Source: an uncultured Fibrobacter sp. (GTDB lineage Bacteria > Fibrobacterota > Fibrobacteria > Fibrobacterales > Fibrobacteraceae). Taken from it: a stretch of DNA of 64,000 nt. Numbering within the stretch: the stretch's first letter is position 1; every line of letters begins with the position of its first letter. Where the stretch lies: assembly GCA_946186895.1 (NCBI GenBank), contig CAMHOW010000005.1, positions 1 to 64,000 on the forward strand, given 5' to 3'. The position numbers and the translations under genes were made by a program. Below the pieces are notes generated by a model. That model made no database searches and was not told the DNA's origin. It worked only from the letters and a program-made list of their open reading frames with translations. This document shows, in pieces, positions 26,306 through 34,581 of the stretch.

Positions 26306-27583
26306 ATGTCCAAGATCGAAACTTTATGCGTACAGGGCGGTTGGCAGCCGAAAAACGGCGAACCCCGCGTACTCCCCATCTACCAGAGCACCACATTCAA
26401 GTACGAGTCCAGCAATGCCATGGCCGACCTGTTCGACCTAAAGGCCTCTGGCTACTTCTATACCCGTCTGCAGAACCCCACCAATGACGCTGTTGCATCT
26501 AAGATTGCGGCTCTCGAGGGCGGTGTGGCTGCGATGCTTACGAGTTCCGGTCAGGCGGCCAACTTCTACGCCGTGTTCAACATCTGCGAGGCGGGCGACC
26601 ACTTCGTGAGCACTTCCGCCATCTATGGCGGTACGAGCAACCTCTTCTCCGTGACGATGAAGAAGCTCGGCATCGAATGCACGTTTATTGACCAAGATGC
26701 CAGCGATGAAGAAATCGAGAAGGCCTTCCGCCCCAACACCAAGTGCCTCTTTGGCGAGACGGTTGCGAACCCGGCCGGTAAGATTCTGGACCTGAAGCGC
26801 TTTGCCGACATCGCCCACAAGCACGGCGTGCCCATGATTGTCGATAACACGTTCCCGACCCCCATACTCTGCCGCCCCATTGACTTTGGCGTTGACATTG
26901 TGACCCATTCCACCACCAAGTACATGGACGGTCATGCCATGGCCGTGGGTGGCTGCATTGTGGACAGCGGCAACTTCGATTGGGAAGCTCACCACGACAA
27001 GTTCGCGGGTCTCACTGAACCGGATCCGAGCTACCACGGTCTTGCCTACACGAAGGCTTTCGGCAAGGGCGCCTACATCACGAAGGCTACCGCCCAGCTC
27101 ATGCGCGACTTGGGTTCTATTCAGTCTCCGCAGAATGCGTTCCTCCTGAATGTTGGTCTTGAAACCTTGCACCTGCGCATGCCGCGCCACTGCGAAAACG
27201 CTCTCGCCTGCGCTAAGTTCCTGCAGAACCACCCGAAGGTGGCCTGGGTCGACTATGCCGGCCTTGAGGGTAACAAGTACCACGAACTTGCCAAGAAGCA
27301 GTTCAAGGGTGGCTTGCCTTGCGGCGTGCTTACTTTCGGTATCAAGGGTGGTCGTGAAAAGAGCATCCAGTTCATGGACAGTCTCAAGATGATCTGCATC
27401 GTGACCCACGTGGCCGACGCCCGCAGCTGCGTGCTGCACCCGGCAAGCCACACGCACCGTCAGCTTAGCGATGAACAGCTCATCGAAGCAGGTGTCGCTC
27501 CTGACCTGATTCGCTTCAGCGTGGGTATCGAGAACGCCGAAGACATCATCGCGGACCTGACTCAGGCACTTGAAAAAGTTTAA
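26306..27583 (+). CDS. metY: O-acetylhomoserine sulfhydrylase
   Basis: A 425-residue PLP enzyme of the Cys/Met metabolism family. The PLP lysine is K205 in HSTTKYMDGH; the aromatic stacking motif SAIYGGT and VDNTFPTP with the pyridine-binding Asp are intact. The length (about 425-430) and the insertion after the lysine fit MetY, which makes homocysteine from O-acetylhomoserine and sulfide, rather than MetB/MetC (about 380-400). It has its own promoter and appears monocistronic. Confidence 0.9.
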   Translation: MSKIETLCVQGGWQPKNGEPRVLPIYQSTTFKYESSNAMADLFDLKASGYFYTRLQNPTNDAVASKIAALEGGVAAMLTSSGQAANFYAVFNICEAGDHFVSTSAIYGGTSNLFSVTMKKLGIECTFIDQDASDEEIEKAFRPNTKCLFGETVANPAGKILDLKRFADIAHKHGVPMIVDNTFPTPILCRPIDFGVDIVTHSTTKYMDGHAMAVGGCIVDSGNFDWEAHHDKFAGLTEPDPSYHGLAYTKAFGKGAYITKATAQLMRDLGSIQSPQNAFLLNVGLETLHLRMPRHCENALACAKFLQNHPKVAWVDYAGLEGNKYHELAKKQFKGGLPCGVLTFGIKGGREKSIQFMDSLKMICIVTHVADARSCVLHPASHTHRQLSDEQLIEAGVAPDLIRFSVGIENAEDIIADLTQALEKV

Positions 27584-27654
27584 GCGGTTAAGCGACTAGG
27601 GCGGGTCATGCGACTAGGGAAGGCTTCGCCCTCCCTAAGACCTACCTTACACTT

Positions 27655-27702
27655 AATAATCTGCTTTATTTCAAAAACAGACTATGGATAGAGCAGATTA
27701 TT
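27655..27702. repeat. 11-bp inverted repeat with 26-nt loop between metY and gltA
   Basis: AATAATCTGCT and AGCAGATTATT arms are perfect. The region also holds two direct copies of GCGACTAGGG (27592 and 27610) and a hairpin-forming AGGGAAGGC/GCCCTCCCT. It lies between convergent genes; role unknown. Confidence 0.5.
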
Positions 27703-27709
27703 TGCGTGG

Positions 27710-27731
27710 GCACCTTCGGTGCTTTATTATC
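27710..27731 (+). terminator. Possible terminator downstream of metY
   Basis: GCACC-TTC-GGTGC is followed by TTTATTAT. It overlaps the gltA stop codon on the opposite strand. Confidence 0.5.
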
Positions 27732-29016
27732 GTTTATTCCGATCGATCCAGGGGCGGGCCGTTGCGCCGGTGTAAATCTGGCGCGGCCTGTTGATCTTGC
27801 TCTGCGGATCGTCGTGCATCTCTTTCCAGTGGGCAATCCAGCCGGGCAGGCGGCCGATGGCAAACATCACCGTGAGCATGTTGGTGGGAATGCCCATGGC
27901 CCTGTACAGGATTCCGGAATAGAAGTCTACGTTGGGGTAGAGCTTACGGGCTATAAAGTAGTCGTCCTTCAGGGCGGCTTCTTCAAGCTTCAGCGCGATT
28001 TCCAGCAACGGGTCGTTGATGTGTTCGTGTTCGAACACCTGGCCCATGAGCTTCTTCAAAACTTTCGCACGAGGATCGTAACTCTTGTACACCCGGTGAC
28101 CGAATCCAGAAAGACGGAAGGGGTCGTTCTTGTCTTTGGCCTTTTCCATCACCTGCTCGATGGTCATGCCGCTGTTCTGGATACGGAGAAGCGTTTCAAG
28201 AACGGCCTGGTTGGCGCCGCCATGGAGCGGGCCCCACAGGGCGCAAATGCCGGCGCAAATACTGGCGTACAGGTTGGCCTGAGAGCTGCCCACCATACGC
28301 ACCGTAGAAGTGGAGCAGTTCTGCTCGTGGTCGGCATGTACAATCAAAAGGGTGTTCAACGCCTTTTCCATGATGGGGTCCAGGTGGTAAGGCCTTGCCT
28401 TACTGCTGAACATCATGTTGAGGAAGTTACTGCAGTAGCTGCGTTCCGCTTCGGGGTAAACGAAGGGTTCGCCGATGCTTGCCTTGTAAGAGAATGCCGC
28501 GATGGTGCGGATCTTGGAGATAAGGCCCGCCGTGGTCAGCTCGAAGGCGCTGGCGATATTTTCGTCGTCGTAGAAGCGGGGAGTGAAAAGGCCCACGGCG
28601 TTCACGATGGAGCTGAGGATTCCCATGGGGTGCGCGCTAGGCGGCATCTCGCGGAAAAAGTGCAGCAGGTTCTCGTGGAGCAGGGCGTTTTCGGTAAGCA
28701 GGGTACGGAAATGGGAGAGCTGCTCCGGATTGGGCAGGTCACCGTAAATCAGGAGCCATGCGGTCTCGGGGAAGGTGGCCTTTTCGGCCAGGTCCTCGAT
28801 GGAGTAGCCGCGATAACGCAGAATACCGTTCTCGCCATCTACGTAGGTGATGGCACTCTTGGTGCTGCCCGTGTTCAGGTAGCCATAATCGAGAGTAACC
28901 AGTCCGGAATCTTTGCGCAGAGAACTGATATCGAGACCGGTTTCGTTCTCGGTGCCTTTGATAACAGGGAGCTCGTAGCTCTTTCCATTATAGTTCAGTG
29001 TTGCCTTTTCGGACAT
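27727..29016 (-). CDS. gltA: Citrate synthase
   Basis: A 429-residue type II (hexameric-type) citrate synthase of usual length. Catalytic regions: ADHEQNCSTS and LHGGANQAVLE carrying the two histidines, GFGHRVYK for CoA/oxaloacetate binding and the Asp in NVDFYSG. It condenses acetyl-CoA with oxaloacetate at the entry to the citrate branch leading to 2-oxoglutarate and glutamate. The aminotransferase gene lies 34 bp upstream on the same strand, so the two may share a transcript. Confidence 0.95.
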   Translation of the reverse strand: MSEKATLNYNGKSYELPVIKGTENETGLDISSLRKDSGLVTLDYGYLNTGSTKSAITYVDGENGILRYRGYSIEDLAEKATFPETAWLLIYGDLPNPEQLSHFRTLLTENALLHENLLHFFREMPPSAHPMGILSSIVNAVGLFTPRFYDDENIASAFELTTAGLISKIRTIAAFSYKASIGEPFVYPEAERSYCSNFLNMMFSSKARPYHLDPIMEKALNTLLIVHADHEQNCSTSTVRMVGSSQANLYASICAGICALWGPLHGGANQAVLETLLRIQNSGMTIEQVMEKAKDKNDPFRLSGFGHRVYKSYDPRAKVLKKLMGQVFEHEHINDPLLEIALKLEEAALKDDYFIARKLYPNVDFYSGILYRAMGIPTNMLTVMFAIGRLPGWIAHWKEMHDDPQSKINRPRQIYTGATARPWIDRNKR

Positions 29017-29049
29017 TGATCCTCCGGAGGACGGTTCAAGAACCGCCGT

Positions 29050-30342
29050 TTACTTCATCTTCAAAACACAATTATAAATATTTTCGAACAGCTTGCCCAG
29101 CTTGTCGGTAGGCACGGCGCTGAATGCTACGCGGATAAGGCCCGAAAGCATGATAGTGCCCGTGCTGTAGTCGCTGATGAGCTTCTGGCGGAGCTGCTCG
29201 GCATCTACACCCTTGGGCTTGATGCACATGAAGTAGCCGCTGTTGCAGGGCATGGCCTCGAAGGCGTCCTTGTATTCCGGGTGGGCAGCCAGTTCCTGCT
29301 TGATGATGTCGAAACGCTTCTTGAGCGTGTTGTACTTTTCCTGCTTCTGCTGCAGGTATTCGGGGCTCTGGAAGGCGGCCAGCAGAATCTTCTGGCTGAT
29401 GCTGGGGGCGTTAGAAATGTTTCCGCGGACCACGCCCGCGGCCTTGTCTTCCAGGGCCTTCAGCTGGGCTTCCGTGGCGCCCTTGAAACCAAAGCTCATG
29501 AACCCGACGCGGAAACCCCACACGTAGTCTTCCTTGGTGGGGCCGTCCAGCTTGACGGCCAGCAGGTTCTCGCTTGCGTCCAGCACCTTGCTGAACAGGG
29601 ATTCCTTGGTCACGCCGTCCTCATAGACCAGTCCAAAGTAGGCGTCGTCTAGCAGGGCCACCACCTTGTTGCCTGCAGCGGCGCAGTCCGTGAGGATCTT
29701 GGCGATTTCGACGGCTTCTTTTTCGGTGGCGGTATAGCCCGTGGGGTTGTTGGGGAAGTTCAGGAGCACCACCTTCTTTTCGCTCTTGCTTTCGGCAAGA
29801 GCCTTCTTCAGGGCTTCGGTATCGAATCCACCGTCCTTGAAGGTGTTGAAGGTCTTGATCTTTGCACCGCAGCTGTTTTCGAACACCAGCTCGTAGTTGT
29901 CCCAGTAAAGGTCGGGGATAATCACCTCGTCACCCGGATCCAAGAAAAGGTAGCCCGCGCAACTGATGGCGTGGGTGAGGGCTGCGGTCACGACCGGGTT
30001 GCTGAAAGCCTTGCCTGCGAGGCTCGGGTTCTTGCGGAGAATCTGCTCTTTCCAGGCCTTGCGCAGGTCGGGGTTACCGAAGCTTGGGGCGTACAGGAAC
30101 GACGTCTTGGGCAGGTTCAGGCTCTTGAGCACGCAGTCGAGAACCAAGGGGCTCCCGTCGTCTTCGAGGGCGGTTCCGATGGTGGCGTTGATGGCGGAGC
30201 CTTTGGCTTCGGCGCCCTGGCCCAAAATGCCCTTGCGCGGGAAGAAGATGGCCTTGCCCCTTTCGGAAAGCATGGAGAGTACGTTGCAACCGTTTGCGGA
30301 GAGTTCCGCGTTGGCCTGTTCTGCGAGAGGATTGTAGTTCAT
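29050..30342 (-). CDS. Class I/II PLP-dependent aminotransferase
   Basis: A 430-residue aminotransferase if started at ATG 30342 (MNYNPLAEQ), which follows AAAGGACC. The 472-residue track start adds an implausible basic N-terminal extension. Fold-type I landmarks: NFPNNPTG, the Asp/Tyr pair in LLDDAYFGLV and the PLP lysine in GPTKEDYVWGFRVGF with the downstream Arg. The lysine motif GPTK departs from the usual SxSK, so it belongs to a divergent subgroup. Proximity to citrate synthase suggests a glutamate/2-oxoglutarate-linked amino transfer; the amino acid partner is not deducible. Confidence 0.82.
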   Translation of the reverse strand: MNYNPLAEQANAELSANGCNVLSMLSERGKAIFFPRKGILGQGAEAKGSAINATIGTALEDDGSPLVLDCVLKSLNLPKTSFLYAPSFGNPDLRKAWKEQILRKNPSLAGKAFSNPVVTAALTHAISCAGYLFLDPGDEVIIPDLYWDNYELVFENSCGAKIKTFNTFKDGGFDTEALKKALAESKSEKKVVLLNFPNNPTGYTATEKEAVEIAKILTDCAAAGNKVVALLDDAYFGLVYEDGVTKESLFSKVLDASENLLAVKLDGPTKEDYVWGFRVGFMSFGFKGATEAQLKALEDKAAGVVRGNISNAPSISQKILLAAFQSPEYLQQKQEKYNTLKKRFDIIKQELAAHPEYKDAFEAMPCNSGYFMCIKPKGVDAEQLRQKLISDYSTGTIMLSGLIRVAFSAVPTDKLGKLFENIYNCVLKMK

Positions 30343-30522
30343 GACCTTGGTCCTTTTGAAATTTCCGAGGCCAAAGATAGTTTTTTTAGGGGGTGCTGGG
30401 AAGGGGCCAAAGGCGTGCGAAAGCGGGAAAAATATGCATTGGTGGCATGAGTGTCTGAAGTTTTTCAATTCTTGAAAAACTATACATCAAAAATATATAT
30501 CATTTCGATAAAAACAATATAT

Positions 30523-30551
30523 TTGACATTATGAATCTTTGAGGGTATATT
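30523..30551 (+). promoter_or_regulatory. Near-consensus sigma-70 promoter for a FISUMP lipoprotein
   Basis: TTGACA and TATATT are separated by exactly 17 bp. The start codon lies 42 bp downstream behind AAAGGAG. This is the best housekeeping-type promoter seen in the window. Confidence 0.8.
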
Positions 30552-30593
30552 AATGGTGTAAAACAAGGGTAACCTTTAGAAAAGGAGTTCATC

Positions 30594-31361
30594 ATGAAAA
30601 CCGAAGATCGCGCAACACCGTTATTTACCGCTACCGCTTTTGTAGCTATTTCTGCTGCTTTGTTTTTCCTTTCAGGCTGCTCCGCCGACTCAAGCATCGC
30701 CGGGGCTTCGGAGGAAGAGTCCATTGTAGGTGCCGAGGCTGTGAATCAGGGAACAGTTCTTGCCAGGGGGCAGGTTTCGTCGGAAACAGTGGTGTTTGGG
30801 GAGGTCACCGACCCACGCGACGGTCAGAAGTACCGGACCGTCAAGATTGGGAAGAACACCTGGTTTGCCGAGAACCTGAATTACGAGACAGCCAATAGCT
30901 GGTGCTACAATGATGAAGAGTCCAACTGCGATGTGTATGGACGGCTTTATACCCATGCCGATGCGGCGAATGCCTGCCCCGAAGGCTGGGCTCTGCCCAC
31001 CATGATTCAATATATGGAACTGTATATGAACACGGCGAATTCTGACGGATTCAAGACAAATGCGTCTATGCTTATTGCGACCGGGTCTAGATGGGGTTCT
31101 CCTTTTGAGGGTGGTGAAAAATACGAGTTCCGCGGCAAGGATTCCTTCGGTTTCTCGATTATTGCCGCCGGAAGAAGGACTAGCGACGGGAATTTTGAGC
31201 AAATCGACGCCTCGGCCTATTTGTGGACGTTGACGGCATCGTCTAGGGGTGGGTATGTTGCGCAGAATTTCGTTACCGCATCGCCCAAGGACGCGGCGGT
31301 AGAGGTGAGTTACATTGTCCGGACCGACGCGGCCTTGTCTGTGCGGTGCATCAAGCGCTAG
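30594..31361 (+). CDS. Compact FISUMP lipoprotein
   Basis: A 255-residue lipoprotein with lipobox LSGC near residue 26, a short spacer and then a FISUMP domain that fills residues 64-254: DPRDGQKYRTVKIGKNTWFAENLNY, YGRLYTHADA, ACPEGWALPT and a final SVRCIKR. It is the minimal form of the family in this window, without collagen-like or Ser-rich parts. A strong promoter directly precedes it. It borders the pectinase locus but has no evident link to it. Confidence 0.87.
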   Translation: MKTEDRATPLFTATAFVAISAALFFLSGCSADSSIAGASEEESIVGAEAVNQGTVLARGQVSSETVVFGEVTDPRDGQKYRTVKIGKNTWFAENLNYETANSWCYNDEESNCDVYGRLYTHADAANACPEGWALPTMIQYMELYMNTANSDGFKTNASMLIATGSRWGSPFEGGEKYEFRGKDSFGFSIIAAGRRTSDGNFEQIDASAYLWTLTASSRGGYVAQNFVTASPKDAAVEVSYIVRTDAALSVRCIKR

Positions 31362-31434
31362 TTTTTTTGCTCTTTCTCTCTCTTTTTAATATGACGGGTG
31401 CCAAAACGCTCGCCATTTTTCGCAATCTATGGCC

Positions 31435-31450
31435 GTAGTCCATGGACAAC
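31435..31450. promoter_or_regulatory. Palindrome GTAGTC-N4-GACAAC upstream of the PL11 gene
   Basis: One arm is the full GACAAC half-site; the left arm differs by one base. It is followed by GCTAAAATTTG, also shared with the 38828 site (GCTAAATTG). It lies just upstream of a possible promoter (TTGCCT, 17 bp, TATATA at 31467-31495). Confidence 0.5.
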
Positions 31451-31547
31451 GCTAAAATTTGGTTTTTTGCCTATTTTGGGAGCCTTGTATATATATTATG
31501 GCTGTCGAGGTCTAGGGATTGATTTTGACAAAAAACGGAATGGGTGT

Positions 31548-34415
31548 ATGAAAAAATTCTGGTGTTTTGGGTTGGCCCTTTGTATGGGCTTTTCTATGGC
31601 TCAGGCAGCGCGGCAGATGGAGTGGCTGAATCGCGGCCTAGTTGCCGTTAAGACGAGCGGGGGTGTGTTCCTCAGCTGGCGCGTTCTCGGAACCGATGGC
31701 GAGGCAACGGGCTTTAATTTGTATCGTGACGGCGAGAAAATCGCAAGTTTTACCGGTACGCAGGCGAGCAACTATACCGACACGAAGGGAACTGCCGCAA
31801 GTAAGTACTCCGTGAAAGCCGTTGTCGGTGGCAAGGAACAGGCAGCAGATGCAGCGGTCTCTGTGTGGAATGACCAGTTTTTGACTGTGAATCTTGACCG
31901 GCCGAATGGCGGTAGCGACTATACCTATAGCCCCAACGATATTGCGGTAGGCGATGTGGATGGTGACGGTGAATTTGAGCTGATTCTCAAGTGGGATCCG
32001 AGTAATTCCAAAGATAATTCGCAGAAGGGCAAGACCGGCAATGTGATCATTGATTGCTACAAGATGAACGGCAAGAAACTATGGCGCATTGACCTTGGTG
32101 TGAACATTCGTGCGGGGGCTCATTATACGCAGATGCTCGTTGGCGACTATGATAGCGATGGTAGGGCGGAATTTGCCGTGAAGACGGCTCCCGGCACAAA
32201 AGATGGTAGCGGTAGTTACCTGTCGCTCGGTTCGGCGAAGGGTGCCGACCATAGCAAGGATTATAGAAACTCCAACGGATACATTCTCTCGGGACCTGAG
32301 TGGCTCACGATTTTCAACGGCGAGACCGGCAAGGAAATGGCGACGGTGGATTATAACCCCGGACGCGGCACGGTCAAGAGCTGGGGCGATAGTTACGGCA
32401 ACCGCGTGGATCGATTCCTGGCGACAAATGCCTACCTTGACGGAAAAAAGCCGAGCATGGTGTTTCAGCGTGGTTACTACACCCGCATGGCGATTACCGC
32501 TTACGATTGGGATGGAAAGTCGCTTACGCAGCGTTGGTACTACAACGCAGCTACAAGCGGTCAGGAATGCTATGGACAGGGCAATCACAACGTTTCGGCG
32601 GGCGATGTAGATGGCGACGGCTTTGACGAAATCATCGAAGGGAGCTGTGCCATTGACCACGATGGCAAATTCATGTACCGCACGGGCAAGGGCCACGGCG
32701 ATGCTATGCACCTGAGCGACCTGGACCCCGATAATGCAGGTCTTGAAGTTTGGCAGGTCCATGAAGAAAAACCCTATGGTTACGATTTGCACGATGCCCG
32801 CACCGGCAAGTTGCTTTTTAGCGAGACCAGCTCCGGCGACAACGGCCGCGGAGTTGCGGGCGATGTAGATTCAAACAGCCGCGGGCACGAACTTTGGTCT
32901 GCAGCCAACTGGAACACCTATACGGCGAAGGGTGCTATCTGGAAGGCGGATAAGCGGCCTGCCTATAACTTCCGCATTTACTGGGATGGCGACCTTCTTG
33001 ATGAGCTTTTAGACAATACGACCATTAGCAAGTGGGACCACGCCAAGCTGCAGAGCAGTACGATTTTCCAGATGCAGGGCAACAGTTGCAACACCACCAA
33101 GGCAACGCCGAACTTTAGCGGAGACATTCTTGGCGATTGGCGAGAAGAAGTCATTCTGCACGATGGGGCGTCTAAGCTTTACATCTACACGACCACGATT
33201 CCGACAGAACATCGCATGTATACGCTGGCCCATGACCCAGTTTATCGCCTGGGAATGAGCTGGCAGAACACCGCCTACAACCAGCCGCCGCATCTAGGAT
33301 TTTGGCTGCACGGCAACAAGGGCAAGTTCCCGGTGCCCGATATTACGCTTATTGGCGACAACACGCCGAAGGCGGCCGCAATCGTGAAACAGGGGGCAGG
33401 AAGTTCTAGCCAGTTTATCGTGAAGGGTGATGCCATTGTGCCGTTTACTTTTGCGATTCAATATGCCGATGGAGCTACGGTAGAAGGCCTTCCGGCGGGA
33501 GTAACGGCGGCTTGGAACGCTTCCACAAGTTCGCTCTATTTTAGCGGGACTCCGACTGTAGAAGGTGAATTTACCTATACGATTACGACCAAGGGTGGAA
33601 ATGTCGACTTTGGCGAGGCTACTCGCAGCGGGACTATCACTATCTTGAGCGTTGTAGAATCCGGTCCGGCACCGGTGCCGATTTTGAGTGACATCGAGGC
33701 TGCTGTTCCGACCGATGCGAAGGGCATGGCAAATAATAACCATGAAAACTTCCGTGGCGAAGGATTCTACGATTTTGAAAATAGCCTAGATAGTTATGGT
33801 ATTTACCACCTTGTTTCGCCAAAGGCCTACGACAATGCCACGATGGTGCTGCGCTATGCTCACGGAAAGACGGATACGCGCCGCATTATGGTGAAGATGA
33901 ATGACGACCTGATTGGTTCGCTGACCTTCGCGCCGACTGCGGATTGGGATACGTGGGATTCCGTAATGATTTCTGTAAACTTGAAGGCGGGCCTCAACAT
34001 TCTTTATTTGAAGTCCCTGGAAGAAAACGGAGCTCCGAATTTAGACCAATTGGCTTTCGACGTACCGGGAGTGAGCCTTTATGAGAGCGAATCTCAGCTT
34101 TCGGGAATAGACTCTCTGCAAGTAAAGGCAGGCGAGTCTGAAAGTGCGGCACTCAATTCAAATCTCCGCCTCGCTAATGGCGTATATGTGAACTTTAGTG
34201 AAAATACGATTGTCACACACCATGGCGGCAATGTAGAATTGGGCTTTTTTGACATGAAGGGCCACTGTATAGCGCGAATTGCCAAGAACGTTCCGGCAGG
34301 GAATACTGACCTGGGCGAACAGGTAAAAAATCTACCTGGAGGAATTTACGTGGTTCAGGTAAAGTTCAACGGCAAGAAACTTAAAAACGTGATGCGAACA
34401 AAAATCAACAGGTAA
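31548..34415 (+). CDS. PL11 rhamnogalacturonan lyase with CBM35-like domain
   Basis: A 955-residue secreted enzyme; ATG 31548 gives a clean signal peptide ending in AQA, whereas the longer ORF does not. Residues 22-600 match the PL11 beta-propeller (YesW/YesX type): RQMEWLNRGLVAV start, an Ig-like fold, then repeated DVDGDGEFE/DYDSDGRAE calcium-binding blades. It would cleave the rhamnogalacturonan I backbone by beta-elimination. Then come a putative Ig-like domain (608-700), a CBM35/CBM6-like module (715-843) and a basic C-terminal module ending NVMRTKINR. A candidate operator and promoter lie upstream. It is the first gene of the pectin locus. Confidence 0.9.
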   Translation: MKKFWCFGLALCMGFSMAQAARQMEWLNRGLVAVKTSGGVFLSWRVLGTDGEATGFNLYRDGEKIASFTGTQASNYTDTKGTAASKYSVKAVVGGKEQAADAAVSVWNDQFLTVNLDRPNGGSDYTYSPNDIAVGDVDGDGEFELILKWDPSNSKDNSQKGKTGNVIIDCYKMNGKKLWRIDLGVNIRAGAHYTQMLVGDYDSDGRAEFAVKTAPGTKDGSGSYLSLGSAKGADHSKDYRNSNGYILSGPEWLTIFNGETGKEMATVDYNPGRGTVKSWGDSYGNRVDRFLATNAYLDGKKPSMVFQRGYYTRMAITAYDWDGKSLTQRWYYNAATSGQECYGQGNHNVSAGDVDGDGFDEIIEGSCAIDHDGKFMYRTGKGHGDAMHLSDLDPDNAGLEVWQVHEEKPYGYDLHDARTGKLLFSETSSGDNGRGVAGDVDSNSRGHELWSAANWNTYTAKGAIWKADKRPAYNFRIYWDGDLLDELLDNTTISKWDHAKLQSSTIFQMQGNSCNTTKATPNFSGDILGDWREEVILHDGASKLYIYTTTIPTEHRMYTLAHDPVYRLGMSWQNTAYNQPPHLGFWLHGNKGKFPVPDITLIGDNTPKAAAIVKQGAGSSSQFIVKGDAIVPFTFAIQYADGATVEGLPAGVTAAWNASTSSLYFSGTPTVEGEFTYTITTKGGNVDFGEATRSGTITILSVVESGPAPVPILSDIEAAVPTDAKGMANNNHENFRGEGFYDFENSLDSYGIYHLVSPKAYDNATMVLRYAHGKTDTRRIMVKMNDDLIGSLTFAPTADWDTWDSVMISVNLKAGLNILYLKSLEENGAPNLDQLAFDVPGVSLYESESQLSGIDSLQVKAGESESAALNSNLRLANGVYVNFSENTIVTHHGGNVELGFFDMKGHCIARIAKNVPAGNTDLGEQVKNLPGGIYVVQVKFNGKKLKNVMRTKINR

Positions 34416-34443
34416 AAATTAATCTCTCAAATCCCCAACCGAA

Positions 34444-34473
34444 GCACCCCGGCGAATGTCGGAGTGTCTTTTA
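34444..34473 (+). terminator. Weak hairpin after the PL11 gene
   Basis: AAGCACCCCG pairs imperfectly with CGGAGTGTCTT, followed by TTATT. Pairing is imperfect, so termination is uncertain. Confidence 0.4.
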
Positions 34474-34498
34474 TTGTAGATAAATGAAATTTTTGCTG

Positions 34499-34514
34499 GT
34501 TGTCTAGGGACAAC
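34499..34514. promoter_or_regulatory. Perfect palindrome GTTGTC-N4-GACAAC upstream of first PL1 gene
   Basis: The 6-4-6 arms are perfect and extend by one pair (G/C) on each side. CCTTAATTTG follows the right arm, echoing the other sites. A second inverted repeat, TACCCT-N13-AGGGTA (34533-34557), lies between it and the start codon. Confidence 0.6.
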
Positions 34515-34581
34515 CCTTAATTTGCAAAACCCTACCCTTGTTGTGTAAACGAGGGTAATTTTTATGGTATAGGAGATTATT

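Noticed and set aside
26438-27457. 339-residue minus-strand ORF opposite metY
   Set aside because: Shadow frame; no recognisable domain and metY is intact.
27706-29019. 437-residue plus-strand ORF opposite citrate synthase
   Set aside because: Shadow frame of gltA, which has all catalytic motifs.
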